Below are positions 26,122 through 34,076 of a stretch of 64,000 nucleotides of DNA, piece after piece. How positions within the stretch are numbered: position 1 is the stretch's first letter; every line of letters starts with the position of its first letter. The stretch comes from an uncultured Gemmiger sp. Lineage in GTDB: Bacteria > Bacillota > Clostridia > Oscillospirales > Ruminococcaceae. The notes under the pieces are model-generated. The model was not told the DNA's origin. It worked only from the letters and a program-made list of their open reading frames with translations, and searched no databases. The position numbers were made by a program, and so were the translations under genes. The DNA is taken from contig CALWNO010000005.1 in the NCBI GenBank assembly GCA_944382785.1, positions 1 through 64,000 of the forward strand, in the 5' to 3' direction.

Positions 26122-27186
26122 TTCCGGATACAGGCTGATAAACGGGGCTTTCACCGGTTTGGCTGGATCAGGCATCTTTATGCCTGCCCCTCCGGACAAA
26201 CCGGTATAGTCTTTCTCCACATCCAGGAGAATGCTCCTGGCCACCGCCTGCATGCAGTGACGATAGGAATCGCCCAGGATCAGGCCGTTCTTGTCCTTGC
26301 CGCTGACCAGGTGGACAAAGTCAAAGGGCGGTGTTTCCGTATCGATGATATAGGTCGGTGTATACCGCTGGGTAAACCTGCCGTCGTCCTTGGACATGGT
26401 CATCAGATAATCCAGTTCCTTCAGGGCGGCATAGCCGTTCTTCTGGATATAGGCCTGGTTTTCCTTGGGGATGGGACGGCTCAGGTTCAAATCGGGCATG
26501 AACAGATAGCCGTAGACCTCGGTCTTGCCATTGCCCACCAGATGGCTGACCACATTCCGGGCGATGTACGCCAGATCCAGGAAGGTACCGCTGCCCATAC
26601 CGCCGCTGATACCGGCCAGAATATAAATATTCATGCGGGTTACCCGCCGGCCGGCAATCATCCGCTGGACCTTCTCCTGGATGGCCTGGATGATTCTGTC
26701 CACGTTGTGGAACAACAGCAAACGGCCGCACTGCCGGATACCGCTGGCACCTCTGGTGCCGTCACTGACGGCGACGCCGGAATCCAGCCAGGAGCTGATA
26801 TAGGGCGGCACCAGATGCCCGAAAGGAGGTGCCAAAAACTTGACCTTGTCCGGATCGGACAAGATGACCAGTTCCCTCTCTGCATCCAGGCTGACGCGAC
26901 CCGTGCGGTCCGTGGAGGTTTTCCCACGGACCCACTCGTCGGCGTCGATTCCCAGGTAGGCTACCTGGGCGGTGGGCTGGTCCCGGTGATTCTCATCCAG
27001 GCAGCATCTCCTGTTGAGCAGGCCCTTGGTTTCCAGCAATCCGTCGATGCCGGTACCGCCCGCACCGATGATCAGGCTGAATACGCCTTCCTGCGCGGGG
27101 ACCTTGCTGCTGTTGAGCTGCAGCGAGGTGTCCAGTCTGGCATCAAATGCCGCAATTTCTCTTTTTGCCTTCTCGCTTAATGCCAT
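24208..27186 (-). CDS. Tubulin/FtsZ-like protein, copy 2, altered T4 loop
   Basis: A 992-residue protein from the ATG at 27186, behind GAGGAGA; a longer upstream reading to 27390 only copies the tail of the next gene in another frame. T1 is GAGGTG (41-46), the AxDTD strand is GIDAD, and the T4 signature is SGGMGSG (194-200) instead of GGGTGSG. Loss of the Thr and of one Gly predicts weaker or altered nucleotide binding. Its middle is identical in DNA to copy 1, and its last 47 codons are nearly identical to copy 3 (24216-24356), so it is a mosaic. Probably a co-polymer or regulatory subunit of the copy 1 polymer. Confidence 0.8.
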   Translation of the reverse strand: MALSEKAKREIAAFDARLDTSLQLNSSKVPAQEGVFSLIIGAGGTGIDGLLETKGLLNRRCCLDENHRDQPTAQVAYLGIDADEWVRGKTSTDRTGRVSLDAERELVILSDPDKVKFLAPPFGHLVPPYISSWLDSGVAVSDGTRGASGIRQCGRLLLFHNVDRIIQAIQEKVQRMIAGRRVTRMNIYILAGISGGMGSGTFLDLAYIARNVVSHLVGNGKTEVYGYLFMPDLNLSRPIPKENQAYIQKNGYAALKELDYLMTMSKDDGRFTQRYTPTYIIDTETPPFDFVHLVSGKDKNGLILGDSYRHCMQAVARSILLDVEKDYTGLSGGAGIKMPDPAKPVKAPFISLYPERSNIYLALGTYDYELPIDQILLYVTSLLFDKMDSMFSCEPSQKDVDQARRVLGLTPGALIPMLVGNKCDLANGVDLKWEDLFGKNPKYNYQAKCQRWINDTTVHIHQQAEDFVRDFPAKFKQNCEAWFTNGTLGPVWVNHLIVNDKENCRGLLACLRRDAQTASGRVVELRKQMGTAQEYVAACERDARNAGALFGDREGKTKAYIDALSNYCNICAELVATQELCSIQETANIFGTCAQVMTEQNNKLFNVATEVLMALKKVCKDNANLLTNAWLDDSGHNFTWQPLSIPDVSPTIKNAFGASGTSQSTIARFSKALLEDARQWADNGVHVKSFICKYLDDNLSSIVNCSLETYVKDALQGADLQHSVTEILAPKIDRIAVPLMALSDENNVGPTYTVINVPYNCPNIKRALDNYYQNMPDREVEIRYSVDTSGIFARSLLTCVPLSAYAPLATYEKSYLEPRMDPGLHLYKNWVDLPSPIPARSRPIRTGAYPDAIRQVEDRRRELYRECRKLPILLREDSVAHTVYSLRLAELPDLDALFPAEQLQGQRDRLKKAICQIDHWMREGLPAHESTGVYDPEIYRVAAVAATEADPETVAQECFLGEYDNLCRAERELEKYHALAQKRQELEQLARA

Positions 27187-27420
27187 GTTCGGGTCTCTCC
27201 TCTCTCTTGGGAATAATCCTGGGTATTTATGCTGCTCTCCCCCTGGCCGTGGAGCTTGGGGGACGGGTTGTTTATGCCTGGGCCAGTTGTTCCAGCTCCT
27301 GCCGCTTTTGAGCCAGGGCATGGTATTTTTCCAGTTCCCGTTCAGCCCGGCAGAGGTTGTCGTATTCACCCAGGAAGCATTCCTGGGCAACGGTTTCGGG
27401 ATCAGCCTCGGTGGCGGCCA
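24216..27420. repeat. 141-bp near-identical 3' ends of tubulin-like copies 2 and 3
   Basis: Segments 24216-24356 and 27280-27420 differ at only two positions that I can find (offset 3064). They encode the same C-terminal helix rich in Glu, Leu and Gln (ECFLGEYDNLCRAERELEKY). Sequences before and after are much less alike, so this end was copied separately from the 588-bp middle segment. Confidence 0.85.
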
Positions 27421-30235
27421 TCACGGCCACTTGATACGTTTCGTGGCGCCACTCCAACGCAGACATCCCCTCCGTCATCCAGCGGTCGATCTGTTGGATG
27501 GCCTCTTCCAGGCGGTCGCTCTGTCCCTGCAGCTGCTCTGCCGGGAACCGGGCGTCCAGATCCGGCAGTTCCGCAATTTGCAGACTGTACACGATACGGG
27601 AGCCACTGTCCTCTCTGACAAGGATGGGCAGGTTGCGGCATTCCCGGTACAGTTCCCGCTGCCGGTCCTCCACCTGTTTGATGGCTTCGGGATAGCCTTC
27701 CGACTCACTCCGGCCACGGGCGGGGATGGGACTGGGCAGATTCACCCAGTCTTTGTACAGGTGCAGGCCGGCTTTGGAATTCGTCTGCAAGTAGGCCTGT
27801 TCGCACCATTCCAGAATGCCGTATTCGTACAGAGGCTTCCTGACAAGCAGTGTCTGTGCCAGGATAGCGTCCCCGGCGGGATTGATGTGGTCCTGTATCC
27901 AGGTGGTTCTGTCCGGCTGGAAGTTGACCCAATCGCTGATAGCTTTGCCCACGGAGCGGCAGAATTCAGGGACAAAGAGCAGTGTGAAGGACATGCCCGT
28001 GGAGCCGCCGAAGTTGGACACAGCCCCCTGCACCAGCCGGGGTGCCAGAGATTCTTCCACTTCCGCCCGGAGTTCCTCTGTATCCAGGATATTTTTCCCA
28101 TAGCCTTCCAGCGAACGGTCCACCATATCTCCCAGGCAGTCGTTCAGGTAATGGGTCAGGAAACGCTTCCCATTCACATCCGGTCCATCCCACTGCCGGG
28201 ATTCTTCCATCAAGGCACGGAGGAAGGTGTCCACCGCACCGGTGATCACACCCGGTTGTTCCATTGTCCGCCGGATCTCCGGGGCGAGGGCCTGCACGCT
28301 CAGCGGCTGCCAGGCAATCCCGTGGGCTTCCGTCTGCGGGGCAGGTTCCAGCAGATGGCGTTTGTTTTCCAGGCAGGTCTTGTGCATGACGTCCATGACA
28401 TCGGCCGCCACCTCGAACCGGCTTTTGTCCTCCGCGGTCACCACACGGGTACAGACCCCCAAAAGGCCGGACGAACCCGTCTTGCCACACAGTTCCTGGA
28501 GGGCCGTCAGTTCCGCGCAGCAATTGGCCAGGGTATTCAGGGCCTGGATGTAGGCCAGGGTCCTGCCCTGCCGGTCGCCGAGCAGGGCGGGGGTGTTGCG
28601 GGCTGTTTCGGCACAGACACGCACCTGCTCCTGCGCCTGTGTCAGCTTCTGCTGCAGTTCCGCCATCCGGTCACAGGCCATCCGGGCATCCCGGCGCAGG
28701 CAGGCCAGAAGGCCGTGGCAGTCCGGGGTATCGCTGACGATCAGCCGATGGACCCAGACCGGGCCGCAGGCACTGTCGGTGAACCAGGCTTCACAGGTTT
28801 TCCGGAACCGCTCCGGGAAACTTTTTTCAAAGTCCCGGGCCCGCTGCCGGATCTTTACTGTGGCATCATTCATCCATTTATCACATTTTTTCTGGTAGTC
28901 GTACTTGGGGGTTCTGCCGAACAGCTCGTCCCAGTGCACCATGCCGAGCGCCATCAGATTGCAGGGCTTTCCCACCAGCATGGCGAACAGCGGCTCCAGC
29001 CCCAGCCCCAGGGCCTCCACGGCCCGGTCTGCTTCCTGCTGTCCGGGTTGACGGGTAAAGAGGTCCTCCATCTTGTCAAAGACCCGACCAAAGGCATCCA
29101 GCAGCAACAGATCCCGGGGCAGCTCACATCCGCAGCTTCCCAGAGCCAGGTACAGATCCTCCCGCTCGGGATAGCGGTTGGGCGTGCACTCCGCTACAGA
29201 ATGGTAGTCCAACAGCACCCCTTCCGTGGCTTCCATTTTCATCAAGCCGTCCTGATTTTCCGCCACAGAAGCACAGAGATGCCGCGCTGCCGTTTCCAGT
29301 GCATGCGGCCGGGCCTGGAGGTCCACCCGCCCGTTCTTATCCAGGCCGCTGATCAGATAGACGTAATCGAAAGGCGCTTTCTGCGTATCGATCTCATAAG
29401 TATTGGTATATTTCTGGGTGAACCGGCCGCCGCTGCGGGGCAGGTTCATGAGATAATCCAGCTCTTTCAGGGCCGCATAGCCGTTTTGGCGGGCGACCCG
29501 TTGGTTGATTGCCGCCGCGGAATCAAACATGCACACATCCGGCATGAACAGATACCCATCGACCCGGACCGTTTCCGGCCCCACAATCTGCTTTGCCAGA
29601 TCGCGGGCCATATAGGCCACATCCAGGAAGGTGCCGCTGCCTGTGCCGCCGCTCACACTGGTCAGGATATGGATATTCAGCCTATTCACCTTTTTGCTGG
29701 CGATCATATGCTCCATCGCCCATTTCAGACTCATCAGGACCTTGTCCGCACTGCTGAACAGCTGCAGGCGGCCGATCTGCCGCACGCCAGCAGCGCCGCT
29801 CTCTGCAGAAAATGGGGGAACCGCATCAAAATCCAGCCAGGAACTAATGTAGGAAGGCACCCGGTGCCGGAATTCCGGGGCGAAAATCTGCCTCATGTTG
29901 GGCTGGAGCAGCAGCAGAAATTCGTTCTTTGCCGGGTCCAGGCACTGCGAGCCGGTACGGGGGTCGGAAAGCATCTTGGATGTGCCCATATCCGTGTCGA
30001 TTGCCAGATAGGCCACCTGATCGGTGGGCTGATCCCCCCCGCGCTGGCAGCAGGTCCGATTGATCAGCCCCTTGGCTTCCAGCAGGCCGCTGGTTCCCAG
30101 TCCACCCAGACCGATGACCAGATGGAAGACGCCTTCCTCTGCCGGGACCTTGTGGCGATTCTGCCAACACACCGGCTTATGCAGAATGTTAAAGTCGGAA
30201 ACAGAGCGGGATGCTTTCTCGGTAAGCGGCATCAT
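27272..30235 (-). CDS. Tubulin/FtsZ-like protein, copy 3
   Basis: A 987-residue paralogue, the most diverged of the three. T1-like GLGGLG lies at 42-47, AIDTD at 78-82, and T4 is SGGTGSG (195-201), keeping the Thr that copy 2 has lost. The rest follows the same helical plan, and the C-terminal helix matches copy 2 almost exactly. The start is the double ATG at 30235/30232 after GGAAGGG. It is the first tubulin-like gene in the unit, 46 bases after the single-pass membrane protein gene. Three paralogues in a row suggest a hetero-polymer, but stoichiometry and order cannot be read from DNA. Confidence 0.8.
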   Translation of the reverse strand: MMPLTEKASRSVSDFNILHKPVCWQNRHKVPAEEGVFHLVIGLGGLGTSGLLEAKGLINRTCCQRGGDQPTDQVAYLAIDTDMGTSKMLSDPRTGSQCLDPAKNEFLLLLQPNMRQIFAPEFRHRVPSYISSWLDFDAVPPFSAESGAAGVRQIGRLQLFSSADKVLMSLKWAMEHMIASKKVNRLNIHILTSVSGGTGSGTFLDVAYMARDLAKQIVGPETVRVDGYLFMPDVCMFDSAAAINQRVARQNGYAALKELDYLMNLPRSGGRFTQKYTNTYEIDTQKAPFDYVYLISGLDKNGRVDLQARPHALETAARHLCASVAENQDGLMKMEATEGVLLDYHSVAECTPNRYPEREDLYLALGSCGCELPRDLLLLDAFGRVFDKMEDLFTRQPGQQEADRAVEALGLGLEPLFAMLVGKPCNLMALGMVHWDELFGRTPKYDYQKKCDKWMNDATVKIRQRARDFEKSFPERFRKTCEAWFTDSACGPVWVHRLIVSDTPDCHGLLACLRRDARMACDRMAELQQKLTQAQEQVRVCAETARNTPALLGDRQGRTLAYIQALNTLANCCAELTALQELCGKTGSSGLLGVCTRVVTAEDKSRFEVAADVMDVMHKTCLENKRHLLEPAPQTEAHGIAWQPLSVQALAPEIRRTMEQPGVITGAVDTFLRALMEESRQWDGPDVNGKRFLTHYLNDCLGDMVDRSLEGYGKNILDTEELRAEVEESLAPRLVQGAVSNFGGSTGMSFTLLFVPEFCRSVGKAISDWVNFQPDRTTWIQDHINPAGDAILAQTLLVRKPLYEYGILEWCEQAYLQTNSKAGLHLYKDWVNLPSPIPARGRSESEGYPEAIKQVEDRQRELYRECRNLPILVREDSGSRIVYSLQIAELPDLDARFPAEQLQGQSDRLEEAIQQIDRWMTEGMSALEWRHETYQVAVMAATEADPETVAQECFLGEYDNLCRAERELEKYHALAQKRQELEQLAQA

Positions 30236-30281
30236 GTATCAATCCCTTCCTGGTGGAATGTTCCGACGTTCCGGGGCGGAT

Positions 30282-31472
30282 TCAGCCTTCGGCGTCGTCC
30301 CCGCCTTCCGGTGCTGCGGCAGTGTCCCCCGCCGCGGCCTCGTCCTGGGCCAGGTCGATGTCCACTGTAGCGTTTTCACAGGATACGGTGTACTGGAAGG
30401 CGGCGCCCTCATTCTCCACCGTGCTTTCGGTCAGATAGGGAGTGCTGCCCACCCGGACCATGCCGTTGGTGCAGCTGACATTGTATCCATAGTCCTGGGG
30501 AACCGGCATGACCAGATGGGCCGCGCCCTTTTTCACGGTCAGGGAGACCCCTTCCTGGATCGAAGCGGCCTGGGCTTCCACCGTGATCTGGGAGACATCC
30601 AGGTTCAGCTGCCGGGCCGTGATCCCCGTCAGGGTCAGAGCGCCGGCTTCCCCTTTCAGGTCCAGCGTATCGGTCTGCAGTCCGTCCAGCGACACCTGGG
30701 CCCCGTTGAGGGTGAGGGTGACCCCATCCAGCCAGGAGGGCACGGTGATGGCGGCGCCGCCCTGTTCCAGAGAGAGCATCCAGGTTTCCCCGTCCACCAG
30801 ATTCTGCACGACCTGCGGCTGGCCCTGCTGCGGTTCAATGGCGAAGGAATCCCCCGCGGTGACGGTATACACGCCCCGGGACAGCTCCAGCGTCATGCCG
30901 GTGGCGGTTTCGATCCCTTCCGGCAGAGTCAGGGCTCCTTCCTGGGGTTCCGAAGGGGTCTGTGCCTGGGCGGAATCGCTGGCCGGGGACGTGGCTTCTC
31001 CTTCCTCCGGCGCCGCAAAAAGAGGGCGCAGAACCATGACCATCCCCACGATCAGCAGCACCAGCACCACGACCGATGCGCCGATGACCGCCAGTTGTCT
31101 GGTAGAGAGGTTGCCCGGGGCCCCCTTTTGCCCGCCCCTGGCAGGCCGGGTATCCTCCGGCAGATCCTCCTCCGGGTCCTGTTCCGGCTGTGCCGCAAAG
31201 GCGTCCGCCGCCTGCGTATCCCAGCCGAATTCCCCTTCCAGACCCCGGCGGCGCAGAACCTCCCGCGCCTTTTCCCGGGCGTCCCGGGCCAGACGGACCG
31301 GGTCCTTCTCAGCGCCGGATTTTTCCAGCTCCTCCATGTACAGGGCAATCTCTTCCTCCCGGTCGCCTTCTTCCAGCGCACCGAGAAGGGATGCAAACAC
31401 CTCGATGGGATTTTCCACCCCCGCCGCGCCCGGCGTCTGGGGGTTGCGGGAGATCTTTTTCTTCTTGGTCAT
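30282..31472 (-). CDS. Single-pass membrane protein with extracytoplasmic beta domain
   Basis: A 396-residue protein beginning MTKKKKIS at an ATG 12 bases after GAGG. Residues 1-125 are charged and cytosolic. A transmembrane helix lies at 126-148. Outside there is a Pro/Ser/Glu linker, then about 200 residues of short repeating strands (LTLNGAQVSLDGLQTDTLDL and similar) that resemble a right-handed beta-helix or DUF4097-like fold. The end is an acidic Ala/Gly tail. It is the first gene of transcription unit A, and its cytosolic front could connect the membrane to the tubulin-like polymer encoded immediately after. Family not recognised. Confidence 0.72.
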   Translation of the reverse strand: MTKKKKISRNPQTPGAAGVENPIEVFASLLGALEEGDREEEIALYMEELEKSGAEKDPVRLARDAREKAREVLRRRGLEGEFGWDTQAADAFAAQPEQDPEEDLPEDTRPARGGQKGAPGNLSTRQLAVIGASVVVLVLLIVGMVMVLRPLFAAPEEGEATSPASDSAQAQTPSEPQEGALTLPEGIETATGMTLELSRGVYTVTAGDSFAIEPQQGQPQVVQNLVDGETWMLSLEQGGAAITVPSWLDGVTLTLNGAQVSLDGLQTDTLDLKGEAGALTLTGITARQLNLDVSQITVEAQAASIQEGVSLTVKKGAAHLVMPVPQDYGYNVSCTNGMVRVGSTPYLTESTVENEGAAFQYTVSCENATVDIDLAQDEAAAGDTAAAPEGGDDAEG

Positions 31473-31611
31473 AAGCCATCCGCCTCACTCTTGCCAAACT
31501 TTGCAGGTCCGGCCCCTCCTTTCGGATATTCGGGAGGGCACCGGGACCGGCCTGTTACTCGCCTGTGAAAAATAACCAAAACATTTTTTACATTTTTCGG
31601 CATCTGTGTTA

Positions 31612-31640
31612 AGTATAACAAATGGGATACCGATAATCAA
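31612..31640 (-). promoter_or_regulatory. Main promoter of transcription unit A
   Basis: Leftward -35 TTGATT (31635-31640) and -10 TATACT (31612-31617) with 17 bases between. The start would be near 31605, giving a leader of about 130 bases before the first gene. Some 30 kb of same-strand genes with short gaps follow. Confidence 0.65.
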
Positions 31641-31730
31641 TTGCTAATTCTATAAATTTGCCTTATTGTTTAGCTGCCTGACCCGTCTTTTTTCACATTT
31701 TCTTCATTTTTTAGAAGGAACCCTTCTTGC

Positions 31731-31759
31731 TTGACGGGCCCAGGCATCTGGCCTATAAT
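31731..31759 (+). promoter_or_regulatory. Near-consensus promoter of the zinc-ribbon membrane gene
   Basis: Rightward TTGACG (31731-31736), 17 bases, TATAAT (31754-31759). This is one of the best matches in the window and implies steady sigma-A expression of the gene at 31867. Confidence 0.75.
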
Positions 31760-31866
31760 GAAAAAACAACGATACGGCATACCTTGCGGCGGATATACGG
31801 CGGCACGGCGCTTTTTTGGTGCCGGGGCTCCGGTCCGATGGTATCGCCATAAATCGGGAGGCATTC

Positions 31867-32958
31867 ATGAAAAGTTGCACCAACTGCGGATGTGTGCTGG
31901 ACAGCGACGATACCACGCTTTGTCCTGTCTGCGGCGCCCGCCTGGAGAAGGGACCTGACCGGACGCCGGTTTCTTCCGCCGACGGCACGGCCGGGGAGGC
32001 CCCGGACCCTGCGCTGGCCTTTTCCCCCTTTCACACCGGAACGCTACGTTCCGTTGTGCGGACCGCCGGGGTGCTGGTCCTGGCAGGCGGGGCGCTCCTG
32101 CTGCTGAACGCAGCCATCCGGAATCCCTATGGGGAGCCGCCCATTCCTGTGGTAGAGACGGATTTCACCGATCTTGACGGGCCGGAGCTGCCGGAGCTTC
32201 CGGAGCCGGTGTCGAAATTTCTGGACACCGCTGCGGATGACCTGCAGAATTCCCTGGGTATGACCGGGGAGGAAGAGCAGGCCGACACCACCGGGCCCCA
32301 GGTGGTGCTGCACGGTGCCCTGCCGGACGCGGTGATCACGGTGGACGGACAGCCGGTGGACTTCGCCTATGAGGGGGAGGACGCCCTGGTGCCCCAGGAC
32401 CTGCTGACGGCGCCCTGTGCGGTGCGCATCGTGGCTCCTTCCGGGGATGGATGGCAGACGGCGGCGGTGTGGTACGACGGTTCCGCCACCGAGCTGACCC
32501 TGGGTGCCGAGGACGGATACGGCGCCTACACCTCCTGTGACGAGAGCGGCCTGGCGGCGCCATCGGTACAGTTTTTGGACGGGCTGACCCGGGCGTATTA
32601 TCTGAGCTTTTTGCAGAGCATCAACGAGCAGGATTCTTCCCTGCTGCGCTTTACCACCGACGCCAACCGGCAGATGCAGGAGGATTCCATCTACGGCGAA
32701 TCCAACGCCAAAAACCTGTATGATACCCAGAATTTCACCGCTGCATGCGAACCTTCCTCGGTGCTGTACAACGACGGCCAGGTGCTGTACAACGCCAGCT
32801 TTGTCTGCTACCCCACCAACCGCACCACCGGGGAGAGCAAGACCATCAGCAACCACCGCACCATCCGTCTGGTGTGGGACGGCGCTCAGTGGCTGGTGGA
32901 CTTTTCCGCCTTTTTGTCCGAACCCGACTTTGCCGCCGGCAATTACCGCACCGGCTGA
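31867..32958 (+). CDS. Zinc-ribbon protein with membrane anchor and outer domain
   Basis: A 363-residue protein starting at the ATG 31867, placed after GGGAGG; a longer frame from 31816 has no ribosome binding site. The first 25 residues hold a zinc ribbon (CTNCGC, later CPVCG). A hydrophobic helix lies at about 60-80. The rest is an acidic linker followed by two beta-rich extracytoplasmic domains. The PEGA-like segment VLHGALPDAVITVDGQPVD precedes a C-terminal domain related in style to NTF2-like surface domains (LLRFTTDANRQM, then YNASFVCYP). Proteins of this plan (TcaA-like, zinc ribbon inside, sensor outside) are common envelope proteins in Firmicutes. It stands alone on the opposite strand inside the locus and ends at a strong terminator. 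Membership in the system is possible, not shown. Confidence 0.75.
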   Translation: MKSCTNCGCVLDSDDTTLCPVCGARLEKGPDRTPVSSADGTAGEAPDPALAFSPFHTGTLRSVVRTAGVLVLAGGALLLLNAAIRNPYGEPPIPVVETDFTDLDGPELPELPEPVSKFLDTAADDLQNSLGMTGEEEQADTTGPQVVLHGALPDAVITVDGQPVDFAYEGEDALVPQDLLTAPCAVRIVAPSGDGWQTAAVWYDGSATELTLGAEDGYGAYTSCDESGLAAPSVQFLDGLTRAYYLSFLQSINEQDSSLLRFTTDANRQMQEDSIYGESNAKNLYDTQNFTAACEPSSVLYNDGQVLYNASFVCYPTNRTTGESKTISNHRTIRLVWDGAQWLVDFSAFLSEPDFAAGNYRTG

Positions 32959-32994
32959 GTTTTCCGGTCCCTTTTTTCCGACCCCTGTAGAAAC

Positions 32995-33040
32995 GATCCC
33001 CGATCCGGCATCTTCGGCCGGGCCGGGGATCGCTTTTTTT
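32995..33040 (+). terminator. Intrinsic terminator after the zinc-ribbon membrane gene
   Basis: The stem GATCCCCG (32995-33002) pairs with CGGGGATC (33024-33031). An inner GC-rich part and seven T follow at 33034-33040. The last T bases overlap the stop codon of the leftward gene that ends at 33039. Confidence 0.85.
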
Positions 33041-34076
33041 ATCCTTCCGCCAGCAGACGCAGGGCCTTGTCGCAGGGGACCAGCTCATTGTGGGCCAGCA
33101 GGTTGCGCACGTCCCGGCACAGGGTGATCTGCTCGGTCTCCTGCCGGGTGAAGGCTGTATCCCCGCGGCGGGTCATGTAAAACAGATTGCCGAATTCCAG
33201 ATCATAGGGGTCGTTTATCTGCGCCCCGTTCTCGGCGGGGGTGGGCAGCCAGGCCCGCAGCCGGTCCTCGTTGGCCCGGATGTAGCCCAGCCGTTTTTCC
33301 TCCACCAGGGCGAACAGGACCATGATCTGGGCCCGCCACACCCGCAGGTGCAGGATGTCCTGCCCCGGGGCGGTGCCGCTCTCCCCCAGGACCCGCCGGG
33401 CGGTGCCCACCGGGTCTTCCAGGAACGGGCGTCCCTCCCGGATGAGCCGGGCGGACAGCTCCGGGTCCCCTGCCCCCACACACTGGGCCAGGGTGGCCAG
33501 ATAGTCGGTGGGCAGCCCCTCCTGCAGCGCGGCGGCCTCCAGGCAGAAAACCTGGCAGTCCCCCGCGGTGGGGGCATAGGCGATCTCCTCCCCGGCAGAT
33601 TCCGGGTGGTCGGTGCGGTATTCCAGCACAAACAGGGCATGGGGGCTGTCCGGGGTGAGGCGGGCCGCCGCCTCCCGGTACCGGACGGCAAAATGCCGCC
33701 AGTGTTCCAGCTGCCCCGGGGTGGTGATCTGCCGCACCCACACATACATCTGGTTCAGGGTCAGGTCCGGCAGACCGGCTAGGTATTCCTCACAGCTCTG
33801 CCCGGGCCAGTACCCGGTGCGCACATCCTCCGAACACAGTTCCTCCAGGATCTGATCCCCGGGCCTGCGGCCGTTGCAGCTCAGGAAGCGCACCATGCGC
33901 TGGGCCTGCAGGGCCGACAGCCGGTCTTTCATATCATCGTAGAATTCTTCCTCCCAGGGCAGGCGTTTCGGCAGGCGAAGCACCAGGGAGGTTTCGGCAT
34001 ACAGGCGGTCCTCCACGGCCTGACACAGGCGCAGTGACCGGCCCACCTGCCGCCACCAGATACGGGAAAGGCTCAT
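33039..34076 (-). CDS. Unknown protein coupled to the STAND-like ATPase
   Basis: A 345-residue helical cytosolic protein. The start codon overlaps the stop of the ATPase gene (ATGA at 34073-34076), a sign of translational coupling and likely physical partnership. No signal peptide or membrane helix is seen. The C-terminal stretch CRDVRNLLAHNEL resembles the helix found in SWACOS/CSN-type or HEPN-like helical domains, but a HEPN RNase motif (R-x4-6-H) is not clearly placed, so I do not claim it. It is the last gene of unit B. Family unknown. Confidence 0.68.
   Translation of the reverse strand: MSLSRIWWRQVGRSLRLCQAVEDRLYAETSLVLRLPKRLPWEEEFYDDMKDRLSALQAQRMVRFLSCNGRRPGDQILEELCSEDVRTGYWPGQSCEEYLAGLPDLTLNQMYVWVRQITTPGQLEHWRHFAVRYREAAARLTPDSPHALFVLEYRTDHPESAGEEIAYAPTAGDCQVFCLEAAALQEGLPTDYLATLAQCVGAGDPELSARLIREGRPFLEDPVGTARRVLGESGTAPGQDILHLRVWRAQIMVLFALVEEKRLGYIRANEDRLRAWLPTPAENGAQINDPYDLEFGNLFYMTRRGDTAFTRQETEQITLCRDVRNLLAHNELVPCDKALRLLAEG

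Larger units (their letters stand above)
31473..31866. other. AT-rich divergent control region
   Basis: This 394-base stretch separates unit A from the lone rightward gene. It holds one promoter for each direction (31612-31640 leftward, 31731-31759 rightward) and is AT-rich at 31570-31715 in an otherwise GC-rich window. I see no gene, and no clear operator repeat. Confidence 0.75.

Noticed and set aside
24208..27390. A longer tubulin-like copy 2 starting at 27390.
   Set aside because: The extra 68 residues are an out-of-frame reading of the 3' end of copy 3; the paralogous start MALS lies at 27186 after GAGGAGA.
33039..34076. A HEPN RNase call for the partner of the STAND-like ATPase.
   Set aside because: One helix looks similar but the R-x4-6-H catalytic motif could not be placed with confidence.
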